In this document: positions 1 to 9,794 of the stretch, one piece after another
How positions within the stretch are numbered: the stretch's first letter is position 1
Layout of the letters: each line of letters begins with the position of its first letter
From: Pelagomonas calceolata
Lineage: Eukaryota > Sar > Pelagophyceae > Pelagomonadales > Pelagomonadaceae
Assembly (NCBI GenBank): GCA_918797485.1
Contig: CAKKNE010000001.1
Coordinates: 2,108,001 to 2,172,000, forward strand
DNA length: 64,000 nt
Reading direction: 5' to 3'
Made by a program: the position numbers and the translations under genes
The notes under the pieces: model-generated
The model's input: the letters and a program-made list of their open reading frames with translations, nothing else
Told to the model about the DNA's origin: nothing
The model's database searches: none

Positions 1-169
1 CGTTCTTCAGGTCCGGACGGCTTCCTGGGGGAACCATACTCGTGGGAGCGGCGACGCGTGGTGGCGGCCGACCTCTTCGCAAGTCTTGACGTATTGTTTG
101 CAACCCCGCGAGCATGTCTTGCGCCCGGCCCGAGGCCGCGCGGCGGATAGTTATTCCAATATAATATAC

Positions 170-984
170 TTACTCTTCCGCGGATTTAAGCTCGACCTCG
201 ATGGCCTCGCCGACCTTGCGGAACCGCTCCTGGACCATCGCGACGAGCAGGTCCGCGCGGCCGCCCAGCTTCGCGTAGGTGCCGTGGGCCTGGATCGTGA
301 CCTTCTTGACCTGCGCATAAACCGACCAGTGAGCGGACCGGTCCACGAGACGAAGACGTCGCACCGAAATTGATTTTGGGACGCGGCGTGTTCGTGCCCC
401 GAAAGCGACGGCCATCGCGACAATCTCCCACGCCGCCCACACGGGCGGCGGGAGCAATTTGGCCTCCGCCTCCGAGAGCGGAGTCGATACCCAACCTGCG
501 CCGCAATATGAACGCGCGCACGGGCGAAAATTACACAGCCGCCACCAGCCCCGGTCCTCATCTCGTCACCGTCCGGCAGGCAGCCGTCGACGACGGCAAT
601 AATATGCCGCGGGAACACCGGCGCCTGGCACCGCAGTTCTAGCGCCCGCTTCGCCTCCTCGAAAAACTTGGTCTCGGCCGTCGCAAAATCCGGTTTCGCC
701 CGGTCGGCGACCCAAACCTCCAGGGCCAGAGGCTCTTCGCAGGTGGCGAGGACGCACGAGGCGTCTGCTTTCACGCCTGGATACGCGCCGAGCAATACGG
801 CTCGTTGCGGCACGAAGTGGACGGCTTTGCGGCCTGGGACAATGTCACAGTCACTCCTCCAAAAGTGTCGTGTACCGTTGCCGCCTTCCGTCCAGCGGTA
901 ACCGCCTTGCTCGTAGACGTTCTGAGGAGGGCCGTTCGGCACGCGTGCGGTCGTGAAGGCGACGGGAGCCGTCTGGTTTTGCAT
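170..984 (-). CDS. Unknown three-exon protein
   Basis: Function not recognised. Read on the minus strand as exons 984-537, 495-398 and 310-170, giving about 228 residues. The frame is continuous across both joins and ends at a stop before 170. Exon 1 holds a well-formed globular stretch (EVWVADRAKPDFATAETKFF, then RHIIAVVDGCLPDGDE), and the last exon ends in a helical segment (LVAMVQERFRKVGEAIEVEL). Intron 1 (496-536) is only 41 bp, GT-AG. Intron 2 (311-397) has a GC donor and ends in an introner-like tail, ACTGGTCGGTTTATGCGCAG. I chose the ATG at 984 because a TATA-like AATATATATAG lies near 1145-1155; an in-frame start at 1167 would sit upstream of it. Confidence 0.55.
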
Positions 985-1282
985 GCCCCAACCAAGCAAT
1001 GCAAGGCAAATGGATACAGGAAACCCGCGGCGCGGAACGTTAGGAGACGCGTGCAGGCTGTCGCAGGCGCTCCCGACGCTTCGCAAACGCCGCGAGGCCA
1101 ACGCCAATCGCGCGGTATTTTTGGTCGGACGCGGCGACTTGGCTCTATATATATTCGAATTCTGCATTACTCGGGACTTCTAACCGGCGCACGAGGCGGC
1201 TGCATTATGGTATCGTAGTTCTGTGAATTAGCGCCATGCGAGGAATAACGGCCGCGACGCCGCGCGACGACTCCTGGTCCGT

Positions 1283-3319
1283 CTACAAGACGCGCAGCTC
1301 GTCCGCCCGGACAGTCTCCCTGAAGCAGCCCTTGTCGAAGAAGACGATGAACACGCCCGGCGTGTCCTCGGCCTCGACGACGCCCTCGCGCCCGTACTTC
1401 ATCCAGACGACGCGGTCGCCGACTGCAGCCTCTCGCTGGAAGCGCCGCTTCGGCGGCGGCGGCGCGTCGACGACCCTAGGCCGCTTGTCTCCGCGGCTCG
1501 ACCGGCGCGCCGGCTTGGCCGACGCGAAGAAGGCGTCCAGCTGAGCGTGGCTGGGCGACGGCCGCCGCGCGATGGGCGGCCGCCGCGCGCCCGCCGCAAA
1601 CCGCCGCGCTGTTCGGGGCGCGGCGACCGCGTCCTTCTGCTTCTGCTCCTCGTGGGCCTTGGCGTCGGCGCGGTCGATGTCGCGCACGAGCTCTTCAGCC
1701 CGCTCCGCGCCCAGGCCGAGCGGCCCCAACAAGGCCACGAGCGACTTCACGGCGTCGCCGTCGTGCGGACCCGCCGACGTTATCATCCTTTGCCGCGCCT
1801 TGAGCCGGGCCGTGGCGTCGCGCGAGGCGATGGGCCGCTCGCCCTGCGACGGCGCCGGCGTCGGCGCCGGGGCGTCGCCCGACTCCGTGCGCGGCGCTTC
1901 GGGCGACACCACGTCCACGTCCATGGGCTGCGTCGCGTCCGGCGCCGGCGCCGGCGCCGGCCCCGCAGCGGCCATCGCCGCCGCCGCGATCTTGTTGAGG
2001 ACGCGCGTCGCGGGCGCGAACAGTTTGGGGCCCGTTTCTCTGCTGAAGCCCTCGGCCTTCTTCGTCGGCTTGGGCAGCACGTCGGCCGGGAGGAAGGACG
2101 CCAGGGCGGCCGCGAGGGCGTCGTAGGCCTCGCCCAGGCCTTTCATGCCATCCGCGTCACTAGCACGTGCTCGCGCCTTGGCGTCGTCCAGATGCGCGTA
2201 TGACCGCGGTTCGCGCCGCGCCGCCGGCGCGAACACGCCGGCGAGCAGACCACCAGCGAGTTTCGCCCTTAAGACCTCCGTCGCGAGCTGAACCAATCCT
2301 TCGCGCGTCGGTTTGCGCCGTCCGTTGGTAGACGCCGCTGCCGTGACAGCGCCATCCCCTAGCCCGCAGCACTCCGTCGCGACGGACACGAGCGCGGCGC
2401 GGAACGCCGCCTCGTCCGTCTTCGCCACGTCGCGCTTGTGGCCGTCGCGCTGTGGCCGCTCCGAATCATACTCGACCTTGCGCAAGCGCTGCAATTCCGT
2501 CGCCCACTCCGGCGTCTCGCACGCGCTCGACGCGTTCTTCACGCAGAACTGCGAGGGGACGACGCGTTGACGCACGCGCGTGATGCTCAGGGACGCAGGC
2601 GCACGCACCTCTACCGCTTGCTTCTCGTTCATCCCTCCAGAAGTCTGGAGGGCCTCGCAGGTCGAATCCAACGCGGCGGCCTTGTAGCCGAGTGGACCGG
2701 CCGGTTCCGCAAACTCGGGCCGGATGCCGGGGCAGGTCCATGGCCCGCTCCACGAGGACGTCTTCTTCTCGTCCTTCGCCGCCGACGGCTCTTTTTTTGG
2801 GGCCTCCGGGGCGGCGGGCTCCTGCTTCACCGCCGCCGGCTCTATTTTGAGGGCCTCCGGGGCGGTCGCCGGGGCGGGCGCCGGGGCGGCCGCCGGGGCG
2901 GGCGCCGGGGCGGCCGCCGGGGCGGGCGCGACAGCCTTTTCGCCGAGGCCCTCGGGCTTCGCGTCGGCCACGCCCTTCTTCGACGCCTTGCTACCGCCGC
3001 CTCGCGGCCCGAACGAGGCGTGGACCGTCGAATCTAATTGCTGGACCGCGACGTCTGCTCCTCCGGGCCCGAGACTCGCCATGATGCCTTGCACGACGTC
3101 GGCGCCATCGGCGGCGTTCAATAAACGGACGGTGCCGTCGGCGACGAGCGGTATGCCCGGCTGCTTCTCGGCGGACTTCGCAGCAGCGCCGGAAAGGCAA
3201 ATCGCAGCTACTCCGGATACGAGGCGGCTCGGCGACGCTGCAGCGATGCCGGCGGCCAACGGCTGCGCGTACGCCGCGCAGCGGCGCGTCAACGTGATGA
3301 AGGTCAGGGCGCGTAGCAT
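1283..3319 (-). CDS. Low-complexity protein with C-terminal SH3-like domain
   Basis: Single-exon gene of about 678 residues; function not recognised. The N-terminus (MLRALTFITLTRRCAAYAQP) is basic and hydrophobic and could be an organelle presequence. Residues about 130-175 are an Ala/Pro repeat encoded by a GC-only minisatellite (2860-2935). The middle is acidic and helical. The C-terminus (AVGDRVVWMKYGREGVVEAE onward) looks like a Tudor/SH3-like barrel, a fold often used for protein or chromatin binding. Just before it, HAQLDAFFASAK resembles the LxxFF core of a PCNA-interacting peptide but lacks the leading Gln. The first ATG in frame is at 3319; the frame is open further upstream but without an ATG. 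Coding is likely from the length and from the absence of stops on this strand. Confidence 0.6.
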   Translation of the reverse strand: MLRALTFITLTRRCAAYAQPLAAGIAAASPSRLVSGVAAICLSGAAAKSAEKQPGIPLVADGTVRLLNAADGADVVQGIMASLGPGGADVAVQQLDSTVHASFGPRGGGSKASKKGVADAKPEGLGEKAVAPAPAAAPAPAPAAAPAPAPATAPEALKIEPAAVKQEPAAPEAPKKEPSAAKDEKKTSSWSGPWTCPGIRPEFAEPAGPLGYKAAALDSTCEALQTSGGMNEKQAVEVRAPASLSITRVRQRVVPSQFCVKNASSACETPEWATELQRLRKVEYDSERPQRDGHKRDVAKTDEAAFRAALVSVATECCGLGDGAVTAAASTNGRRKPTREGLVQLATEVLRAKLAGGLLAGVFAPAARREPRSYAHLDDAKARARASDADGMKGLGEAYDALAAALASFLPADVLPKPTKKAEGFSRETGPKLFAPATRVLNKIAAAAMAAAGPAPAPAPDATQPMDVDVVSPEAPRTESGDAPAPTPAPSQGERPIASRDATARLKARQRMITSAGPHDGDAVKSLVALLGPLGLGAERAEELVRDIDRADAKAHEEQKQKDAVAAPRTARRFAAGARRPPIARRPSPSHAQLDAFFASAKPARRSSRGDKRPRVVDAPPPPKRRFQREAAVGDRVVWMKYGREGVVEAEDTPGVFIVFFDKGCFRETVRADELRVL

Positions 3320-4233
3320 ATCTTGCAAGGAATGACGCTGAACGCTTGAGGATTGCCAAAGCAAAGAGCTAGCGTACAATAGGACACTAGCAGCGCGACA
3401 GGTCCGGGCAGGCTTCCTGAGGGACCCTGGTATTTTTATCCGATTCTTTGGCTAGCAAGTTGGAGGAGCGAACAGACACACTAGCTCGGGTCATGTGATG
3501 GGATTGGACTCAAAAACGCGCGGGACGGCGGACCCCGAGCATCCCTCCGCACGCCATCGCCGCGCCACACAAGAACCGATATAACAAGAACCACATCTAT
3601 ACTCGGTGGGGCGCGCTCGCGCGCGGGGATGGGATCACGGCGCCGGACCGTGCTTGAACGACGTCGGGTTCGTGGGCGGCGTCGGCGCGAACACGTCGGC
3701 CATCTTCGGCGACCGGAGCGAGAGGGCCGAACTTCGGGACGCGCAGACCATGGCTAGAGTTGGGATCGAGGGGTGCGTCGGCTTTTCTCGAACAGTTTCC
3801 ACGAACCCTTGTAACACATCCCTCTGCAATTTGCCCGCTCGCGCTTCGCCTACTGGTGACGGGGGCCGTTCCGACGCCGACCGCTCCAGCAGACACAAGT
3901 CATCAAATGATCTGGAAGTGATCCGAGGCCGTAAGGTAGAAGGATTCGACCGACCGACCGTATGGGCCACGGGAGCCCGCGAAATTTGTCCGCGACATCC
4001 GTCTCCGGAGTCTATACGCCGTCGAGGTTCCATAAAGAGGGCTCTCGGTCGCTACGACGCGACGCCAAAATTCATCAAAACTTTTGGCACATCAGGCCGC
4101 AAAAGCGGTTGTGTATCTCGCCGGCACGCAGCCAGAACTGGACGGCGCGGGCGCAGGACTCCTCCGGACCATCGATTCGGCCCGTGGGCAGCGCGTCGGC
4201 CCGCGGCGCGACCGCTGGGCCCGCCCACCAAAA
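3320..4233. other. Divergent intergenic region
   Basis: This 0.9 kb stretch lies between two divergent genes and should hold both promoters. Short open frames occur on both strands (for example 3606-4100 plus, 3635-4033 minus), but their predicted residues are Ser/Arg/Pro-rich without any recognisable domain, so I do not call a gene. Confidence 0.5.
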
Positions 4234-7051
4234 ATGGCCGGCCAACCGGCCATGCGAGCGCCGCGGCGCCGCGCCGCATCGACGGCGCGGCTCGGCGCGC
4301 TGCTGGCCGCGCTGCCGGCGGCCGCCGCGCGGCCCTACCTCGGCGCGTGGGTGCGCAACGACTCGCTGGCGCCGACCTTCGACCGGCGGCTCCTGAGCTA
4401 CGCGCCCCACTTCCACGAGGCCCAGATGGGCCGCAACCGCAAGTGCGACACCGGCCACGACGTGTCCTGGCGCTGGGCTTGGTTTGCTTGCCGCGTCCCC
4501 TTTCCCGTCTTCATGATCTCTGATGGCTGAGCCCGCTTCGGGTCCCCGACGAGAGATATACCCCCCAGACGCCATCGACGCGCCGCTACGCCATCGACGC
4601 GATCCACGCGCACGCAGGAAACCCGTCGGCAAGAAAAGGCCGATGAAGCTGAAGTCGGGCGACGGGCTGTGCGACGCGCTGCGCGGCGTGCGCGTCATCA
4701 ACATCGGCGACTCGCTGACGCACCAGCTCGTCGAGACTTGGTGCGTATGCCGCGTCCCTTTTTTCCCCCGTCTTCTTGATCTGAGGCGTCCCGCGGCCTG
4801 ACGGTAGAGTTATCTTGGAGCCGACCACGACGCCATCGACGCGCATTTACGCCATCGACGCGACCCGCTACGAAACGCAGGCGAGCGCGGCGCATCGCGT
4901 CGTCGTGGCCGGTCCCCGACGGCTACGCCTACAAAAAGAGCGAGGAGGGCCACCTGTCCAAAGAGATCGACCTGGCGAACGAGTTCGCGCGCCAGACGCG
5001 CGGCGGCCGGCGGCGGCGGCGCCTCGGCCCGCACAAGGAGGCGCGCGAAGCTGCCGAGCGCGAGGCGCGGCAGCGTTCCGACGCCGACGAGCAATGCGCG
5101 AACGGGGCCACGTTCCAGTTCATCGAGCCGCAGCGGCCTTGGAGCCTCGTCCCCTGGGCCTTCCAGGAGCACGACCCGAGCGTGGCCAAGTGCGGCGTGG
5201 CCTTCCGGAACCAGACGCGCGACTTCGCGACGCACTTTTGCCGCGTCCAGCCTTTCCCTTCTGTCGCGGTGGCCGGGCCCGCGGAGCCGACGGTCGAGCT
5301 CACTCCACGCCGTCGCCGCGACGCTCGAACTTTTCGATCTGTGCTCTGTCGCGGTGGCCGAGCCGCGGAGACGACGGTCGAGCCCACGAGAGAGCCCACG
5401 GCTGAGCCTCGGACCCCCTCCACGCCATCGCCGCGACGCTCAAACAACCGCAGGCACAAGGCGAGCGAGTTGTCGGTCTGGCGGGCGGTCTTCGGCAAGG
5501 GCGCGATCGAGAAGGACAAGAAGAAGCGCGAGAAGCGGAAGCAGCGGCACAAGGCCGAGCGCACGCGCATGGCCGTGGTCTACAACTGCTTCGCGCACCT
5601 CGAGAGCATCGCGCGTTTCCCGCGTCCTGTTGGTTCTTGTGTCTTCGTCCTTCTGGCGCGGTGCCGAGCCCGCCTGGCGTGGACCTATCCACATGACTTT
5701 GCAATCACGAGAGACATTCTACCGCCCAACACGCCATCGACGCAGGCGCTCGAGGTCATGAACTGCTACGCCGAGGAGGCGCCCGACCGCTTCCCGACGT
5801 CCGCTTGCCGGCGTGGTGTTGTTTCTCGTGGCCTTTCGACGCGTTGATTTCCACACAGGCGCGCGGCGGCGCACAAGCTCGCGCTCGCCGACGTCGTCGC
5901 GTGGTGGCGCTTCGAGCTCGCCGCCATGGCCCGCGCGCTGCGCACGTCGGCGGACCGGGCGCGTTTCCCGCGTCCTTTTTTTGTGTCTTCGTCCTTGTGG
6001 CGTCGCGCTCGCAACGAGGACTTGGGGCGGTTACGGGGCAGTCGTCGAGGCCGCAGTACGACGCTATATCCAGATGAAATGTTTGGCACTCCTGGATGGG
6101 CCCTTCGTCGTCGGAACCAAAGGCCGGGTTGGGCGCGGGAAGAACGCCGGCCACCACGAGCGACGACCGAGCCCTGACCCGTCGCGGTGGCCGAGCACAA
6201 CACGCCGTCGACGCAGGCGCGGGACGAGCTCGGCATCGAGCTCCGGTCGTTCTACCGCACGTCGCCGCCGGCCGCGGACCGCTGGGTGCACCGCGCGCGC
6301 TACGAGGTACGTTTTTTCGGCGTCCTTTGCTGTGGCCCGGGCGGCCGTCCTTCGCCGAGCTTCGACCCGTCGGCCGGACCCCGCCGCGCGGTGGCCTGCG
6401 CCGGAGCTCACGGCTGAGCCGACTTCGGGTCCCCGACGAGAGAAAGACCCCCCCCAGACGCCATCGACGCGACCCGCTACAAAAAACGCAGGTGAAACGC
6501 GGCGACAAGGCGAAGCAGGCCCTCGCGCCCGCGCTGAAGTTCAAGGCGGTCGACGAGAAGGCGTTCGACAAGCTCGCGCGGAACGTCGAGCGGCTCGCGG
6601 CCGGGTCGGTGGCCACGACGGAGTTCGTGGCCCGTGTCCTTTTCTTGGTCACTTCGGGTCCACAACGAGAGATATACCCCAAGACGCCATCGCCGCGACG
6701 CGCCACCGACGCAGGTGGGCCCGGGCCGAGGGCGGCGGCGCCGCGGCGCCCCTCGCGGTGGTCGCGGAGCTGGCCTCGCCGCCGGCCGGCGAGGACGAGT
6801 ACGGCCACGAGGTCGTCGACGTGGCCAACGGCGCCGCGGCCGCGGCCTTCCTCGCCGCGGGCCACGGGGTCATCGACGTCGCGGCCATGCTCGGCCTGCG
6901 CGTCGACGCGCACCCCGGGTCGACCGCGGGCGGCACGGACGGCCTCCACTTCTGCATGCCGGGGCCGCTGGACTACGCGCTGGATCTCGTGTTGGCTCGC
7001 GTTGGCTCGGCGTTTGATTCCGTCGTTCCTGAGATTGATGCGCCCCATTAA
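4234..7051 (+). CDS. PC-esterase / TBL-like acyltransferase or esterase, 9 exons
   Basis: Exons 4234-4481, 4618-4740, 4881-5231, 5454-5610, 5746-5810, 5859-5958, 6217-6306, 6492-6622 and 6715-7051 join in frame to about 533 residues. Exon 1 starts MAGQPAMRAP with an Ala-rich hydrophobic leader, suggesting the secretory pathway. Across introns 1 and 2 the protein reads WRWAWKP, then LRGVRVINIGDSLTHQ, the GDS block of the SGNH/PC-esterase family found in plant trichome-birefringence-like proteins that acetylate cell-wall sugars. Exon 9 carries DGLHFCMPG, matching the family's DxxH motif. The middle has a charged insert (DKKKREKRKQRHK). Introns are 48-258 bp; most begin GC or GT followed by a CCGCGTCC-like block and end CGACGCAG, so nearly all look like introners. 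Exact borders of introns 5 and 8 are the least certain. The substrate cannot be told from sequence. Confidence 0.75.
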
Positions 7052-7066
7052 TTTTATCTGTAGTTT

Positions 7067-7519
7067 TTACTCTGGCGATTCCGGGGCGCCGCGTTCGACG
7101 GCCGCTTGCCCTTCAGCTTCCGCCTCTTGTAACTCAGCATTGGCCCGCGCCGCTTCAGCTCTCACCATTTCAGATTCGGCGTTAAGTTCTTGTCGCAGTC
7201 TCACGAAGCTCCGACCAGCCTCTAGGACATCTTGGTACGATTGCATTAACTTTACGTTCCGATCCATTTGTACAATGATGAGTTGCTCGCGTTCCTCGCA
7301 CGTCATTTTGGAAGCAACCTCTAAAAATTCCTTGACAAAGCGGCGAATCACAACCGCTTTGTCGCAGGTGACATAATCACTGTCACGGGTCCTTTGGTCT
7401 ACGACAAAGAAGCACTCCTTCACGACGGAAGCTACCCGCGCGAGCTGTCGCTTGTCTTTCACAGACGACGCATCGTATTTACCTTGAGAGAGCTCGACGA
7501 GGAACTGCAGGAGTATCAT
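7067..7519 (-). CDS. Small helical protein, unknown
   Basis: About 150 residues from the ATG at 7519 (MILLQFLVELSQGKYD); the frame is open 19 codons further upstream but lacks an ATG there, so an upstream exon is possible. The sequence is mixed charged and hydrophobic, with a long predicted helix or coiled coil from about residue 85 (QEL..ESEMVRAEAARANAELQEAEAEG). No family recognised. It is convergent with the PC-esterase gene, with only 15 bp between the stops. Local base composition is less GC-rich than its neighbours. Confidence 0.6.
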   Translation of the reverse strand: MILLQFLVELSQGKYDASSVKDKRQLARVASVVKECFFVVDQRTRDSDYVTCDKAVVIRRFVKEFLEVASKMTCEEREQLIIVQMDRNVKLMQSYQDVLEAGRSFVRLRQELNAESEMVRAEAARANAELQEAEAEGQAAVERGAPESPE

Positions 7520-8492
7520 GTTGTCGCTCGCCGCTGCTGCGAAGCCGCCGCGCCCAGTTTTTTGGCGCTGGTGCAAGGTGTGCGAGTATGCAGGCGCGGC
7601 GAGGCTGCAGGCGATGCGCTAGGGCTTTGCTTTACGAGTGCACGGATGTCTACCTGGCGCACTGCTGGCTGCAATTGCCGAGTGTACGGCTGTGTCAGCA
7701 CACAATAGCGCGTAATAATGTTCGCGCAAGGCTCATGAATCTAGTATGTTTATACTAGTACTGGTACAGCAGTATCTCAATCTGGAACGACCGGACCCGC
7801 AGACCATCGACGCGAGACATTTTGAAGCGAACGAGGAGCCCTCCACGCGATCGACGCGACGGACTCCACGACGTCGCCGCGTCGTCATCGCACCGGGCGC
7901 GTCGGTAAATTCCTCGACCAAGGGCCGCGCTTGGCGCCCGCGAAACGACGGCGCCGTCGCGCGGGAGATGACGTCCGTGCGGCCCGCGCCTCGTTCGTGA
8001 TCATCGCAGGCGAGCCCAACCCGTCGCCACCACTCCAGCACGTAGAGGAGCAGTTATTCTTCGTACGTGGCGGCTTTTTCACGTGTGCGGCCTCGCGGAG
8101 CGAGTTCAGCACCGTCGTTCCGCGGCACCGTCGCGACGGCTGTGGGCTGGTCCGTTTTGCTCGTCTCGACGTCCGTCGAGGTCTGCGTCGCACGAGAGCG
8201 GGCGCGAGGGTTGGAAACGCGCCGGTCGCGTAGGCAGGCTTGCCGCGCACTGTGTTACGCGGCGCGGTGGTGTCAGCGCTGCGTGCGCGCGCGCTTTGGC
8301 CGCATTTGGGCTGCCATGCGTTTTTTGCTATTTGCTCCAAGTGAGGGCGCTCGTTTTGCAGGCGGCTTGGCGAGCTGTGGCGGGGAGCAGCCTTGTTTGG
8401 TTTTGGCGGTGTTTCTGACGCGCAAGCAGAATTTTGACCCGGGTTGCACGTCAAATCGGGAAATTAGAGGGTCAAATCGAGAATCACGGGTT
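7520..8492. other. Intergenic, no supported gene
   Basis: Open frames exist on both strands but give Arg/Ser-rich or stop-broken peptides. Introner-like cores (ccatcgacgcg) occur around 7803-7870, outside any gene I can support. A sequence at 8466-8500 recurs in inverted orientation at 11046-11087. Confidence 0.4.
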
Positions 8493-8565
8493 TTTTCTAT
8501 TGGGTATTCAGATGACACTGATTTTTTCGAATCATCTCTCCCAGCGCTCGTCGTCGCGAGCGCTG

Positions 8566-8661
8566 GGGAGCATGGTCTAGTGGCATGATTCATCCTTGGT
8601 AACAATGGAATCACTGCGCTTCGGGTGCGCGAGGTCGTGGGTTCGATTCCCGCTGTTCCCC
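8566..8661 (+). tRNA. tRNA-Pro(CGG)-like gene with 24-nt insertion, copy 1
   Basis: Acceptor GGGAGCA pairs with TGTTCCC (one G-U), followed by discriminator C as in eukaryotic tRNA-Pro. The D-arm resembles TGGTCTAGTGGCATGAT. The anticodon stem is TGCGC/GCGCG with loop TTCGGGT, so the anticodon is CGG at 8622-8624. The T-arm is GTGGG TTCGATT CCCGC. Without the 24 nt at 8591-8614, which lie between the D-arm and the anticodon stem, the length is exactly 72 nt. The insertion contains the GAATCA complement of the TGATTC just before it. A T-run after 8661 would serve as the Pol III stop. A 10-bp hairpin (8541-8566) abuts the 5' end. The insertion is not at the usual 37/38 intron site, so it is either an ectopic intron or a defect. 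Confidence 0.7.
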
Positions 8662-9002
8662 TTTGTTTTTTTTGCTTTTTTTGGCCTCTCCGCGCTCTAT
8701 CCTACGGGTTCCGACCGGAATCCGGCTCAACGGGCACAACGGGCGTCCGGCGTACACACGACGCGTAACGGGCGTGGTCGTGGTGGGCGTGGAAGCGGGG
8801 CTAGCTAGAACTCAGCGCTCGGGCGACGCTCGGCCGACTTCGGACGGCGGGCTAGCTAGTCCTCAGCCCTCTCGCAACCGACACATGCTTCGTGACGATG
8901 GAGCGTCCGGCCGGCGTCGGGCGCGACTGTTTTCTATTGGGTATTCAGATGACACTGATTTTTTCGAATCATCTCTCCCAGCGCTCGTCGTCGCGAGCGC
9001 TG

Positions 9003-9098
9003 GGGAGCATGGTCTAGTGGCATGATTCATCCTTGGTAACAATGGAATCACTGCGCTTCGGGTGCGCGAGGTCGTGGGTTCGATTCCCGCTGTTCCCC
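9003..9098 (+). tRNA. tRNA-Pro(CGG)-like gene with 24-nt insertion, copy 2
   Basis: Matches copy 1 in all tRNA positions, including the 24-nt insertion between D-arm and anticodon stem, the adjoining upstream hairpin and the downstream T-tract. Confidence 0.7.
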
Positions 9099-9363
9099 TT
9101 TGTTTTTTTGGCTTTTTTTGGCCTCTCCGCGCTCTATCCTACGGGTTCCGACCGGAATCCGGCTCAACGGGCACAACGGGCGTCCGGCGTACACACGACG
9201 CGTAACGGGCGTGGTCGTAGTCCTCAGCCCTCTCGCAACCGACACATGCTTCGTGACGATGGAGCGTCCGGCCGGCGTCGGGCGCGACTGTTTTCTATTG
9301 GGTATTCAGATGACACTGATTTTTTCGAATCATCTCTCCCAGCGCTCGTCGTCGCGAGCGCTG

Positions 9364-9459
9364 GGGAGCATGGTCTAGTGGCATGATTCATCCTTGGTAA
9401 CAATGGAATCACTGCGCTTCGGGTGCGCGAGGTCGTGGGTTCGATTCCCGCTGTTCCCC
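9364..9459 (+). tRNA. tRNA-Pro(CGG)-like gene with 24-nt insertion, copy 3
   Basis: Matches copies 1 and 2, again with the insertion, the upstream hairpin and a T-tract from 9460 onward. Preservation of the full cloverleaf in all three copies argues for function or very recent duplication. Confidence 0.7.
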
Positions 9460-9794
9460 TTTGTTTTTTTTGCTTTTTTTGGCCTCTCCGCGCTCTATCC
9501 TACGGGTTCCGACCGGAATCCGGCTCAACGGGCACAACGGGCGTCCGGCGTACACACGACGCGTAACGGGCGTGGTCGTGGTGGGCGTGGAAGCGGGGCT
9601 AGCTAGAACTCAGCGCTCGGGCGACGCTCGGCCGACTTCGGACGGCGGGCTAGCTAGTCCTCAGCCCTCTCGCAACCGACACATGCTTCGTGACGATGGA
9701 GCGTCCGGCCGGCGTCGGGCGCGCCGGCTGCCAGCGTGGAACGCCAAATGATCGTCGAGCGGGGCGTGTTCAGAAAAGAAATACAACAGCGAAA

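Larger units (their letters stand above)
8493..9724. repeat. Three tandem tRNA-bearing units (437, 361 and about 434 bp)
   Basis: Units run 8493-8929, 8930-9290 and 9291-9724. Each begins ttttctattgggtattcag, has a hairpin, then a tRNA-like gene, a T-rich tract, and a spacer ending in a cgtccggccggcgtcgggcgc block. The units look nearly identical by eye. The middle unit lacks about 76 bp of the spacer, consistent with deletion between nearby short repeats such as gctagctag. Such high identity points to recent amplification or gene conversion. Confidence 0.9.

Noticed and set aside
1690-1800. PCNA-interacting peptide in the low-complexity protein
   Set aside because: The LxxFF core at HAQLDAFF lacks the leading Gln and lies nearer 1520-1545; too weak for a functional call.
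3606-4523. 305-residue plus-strand frame
   Set aside because: No domain, and its second half overlaps the PC-esterase first exon in another frame.
8493-9724. CRISPR array
   Set aside because: Units exceed 360 bp, contain tRNA-like genes and lack short spacers; the genome is eukaryotic.
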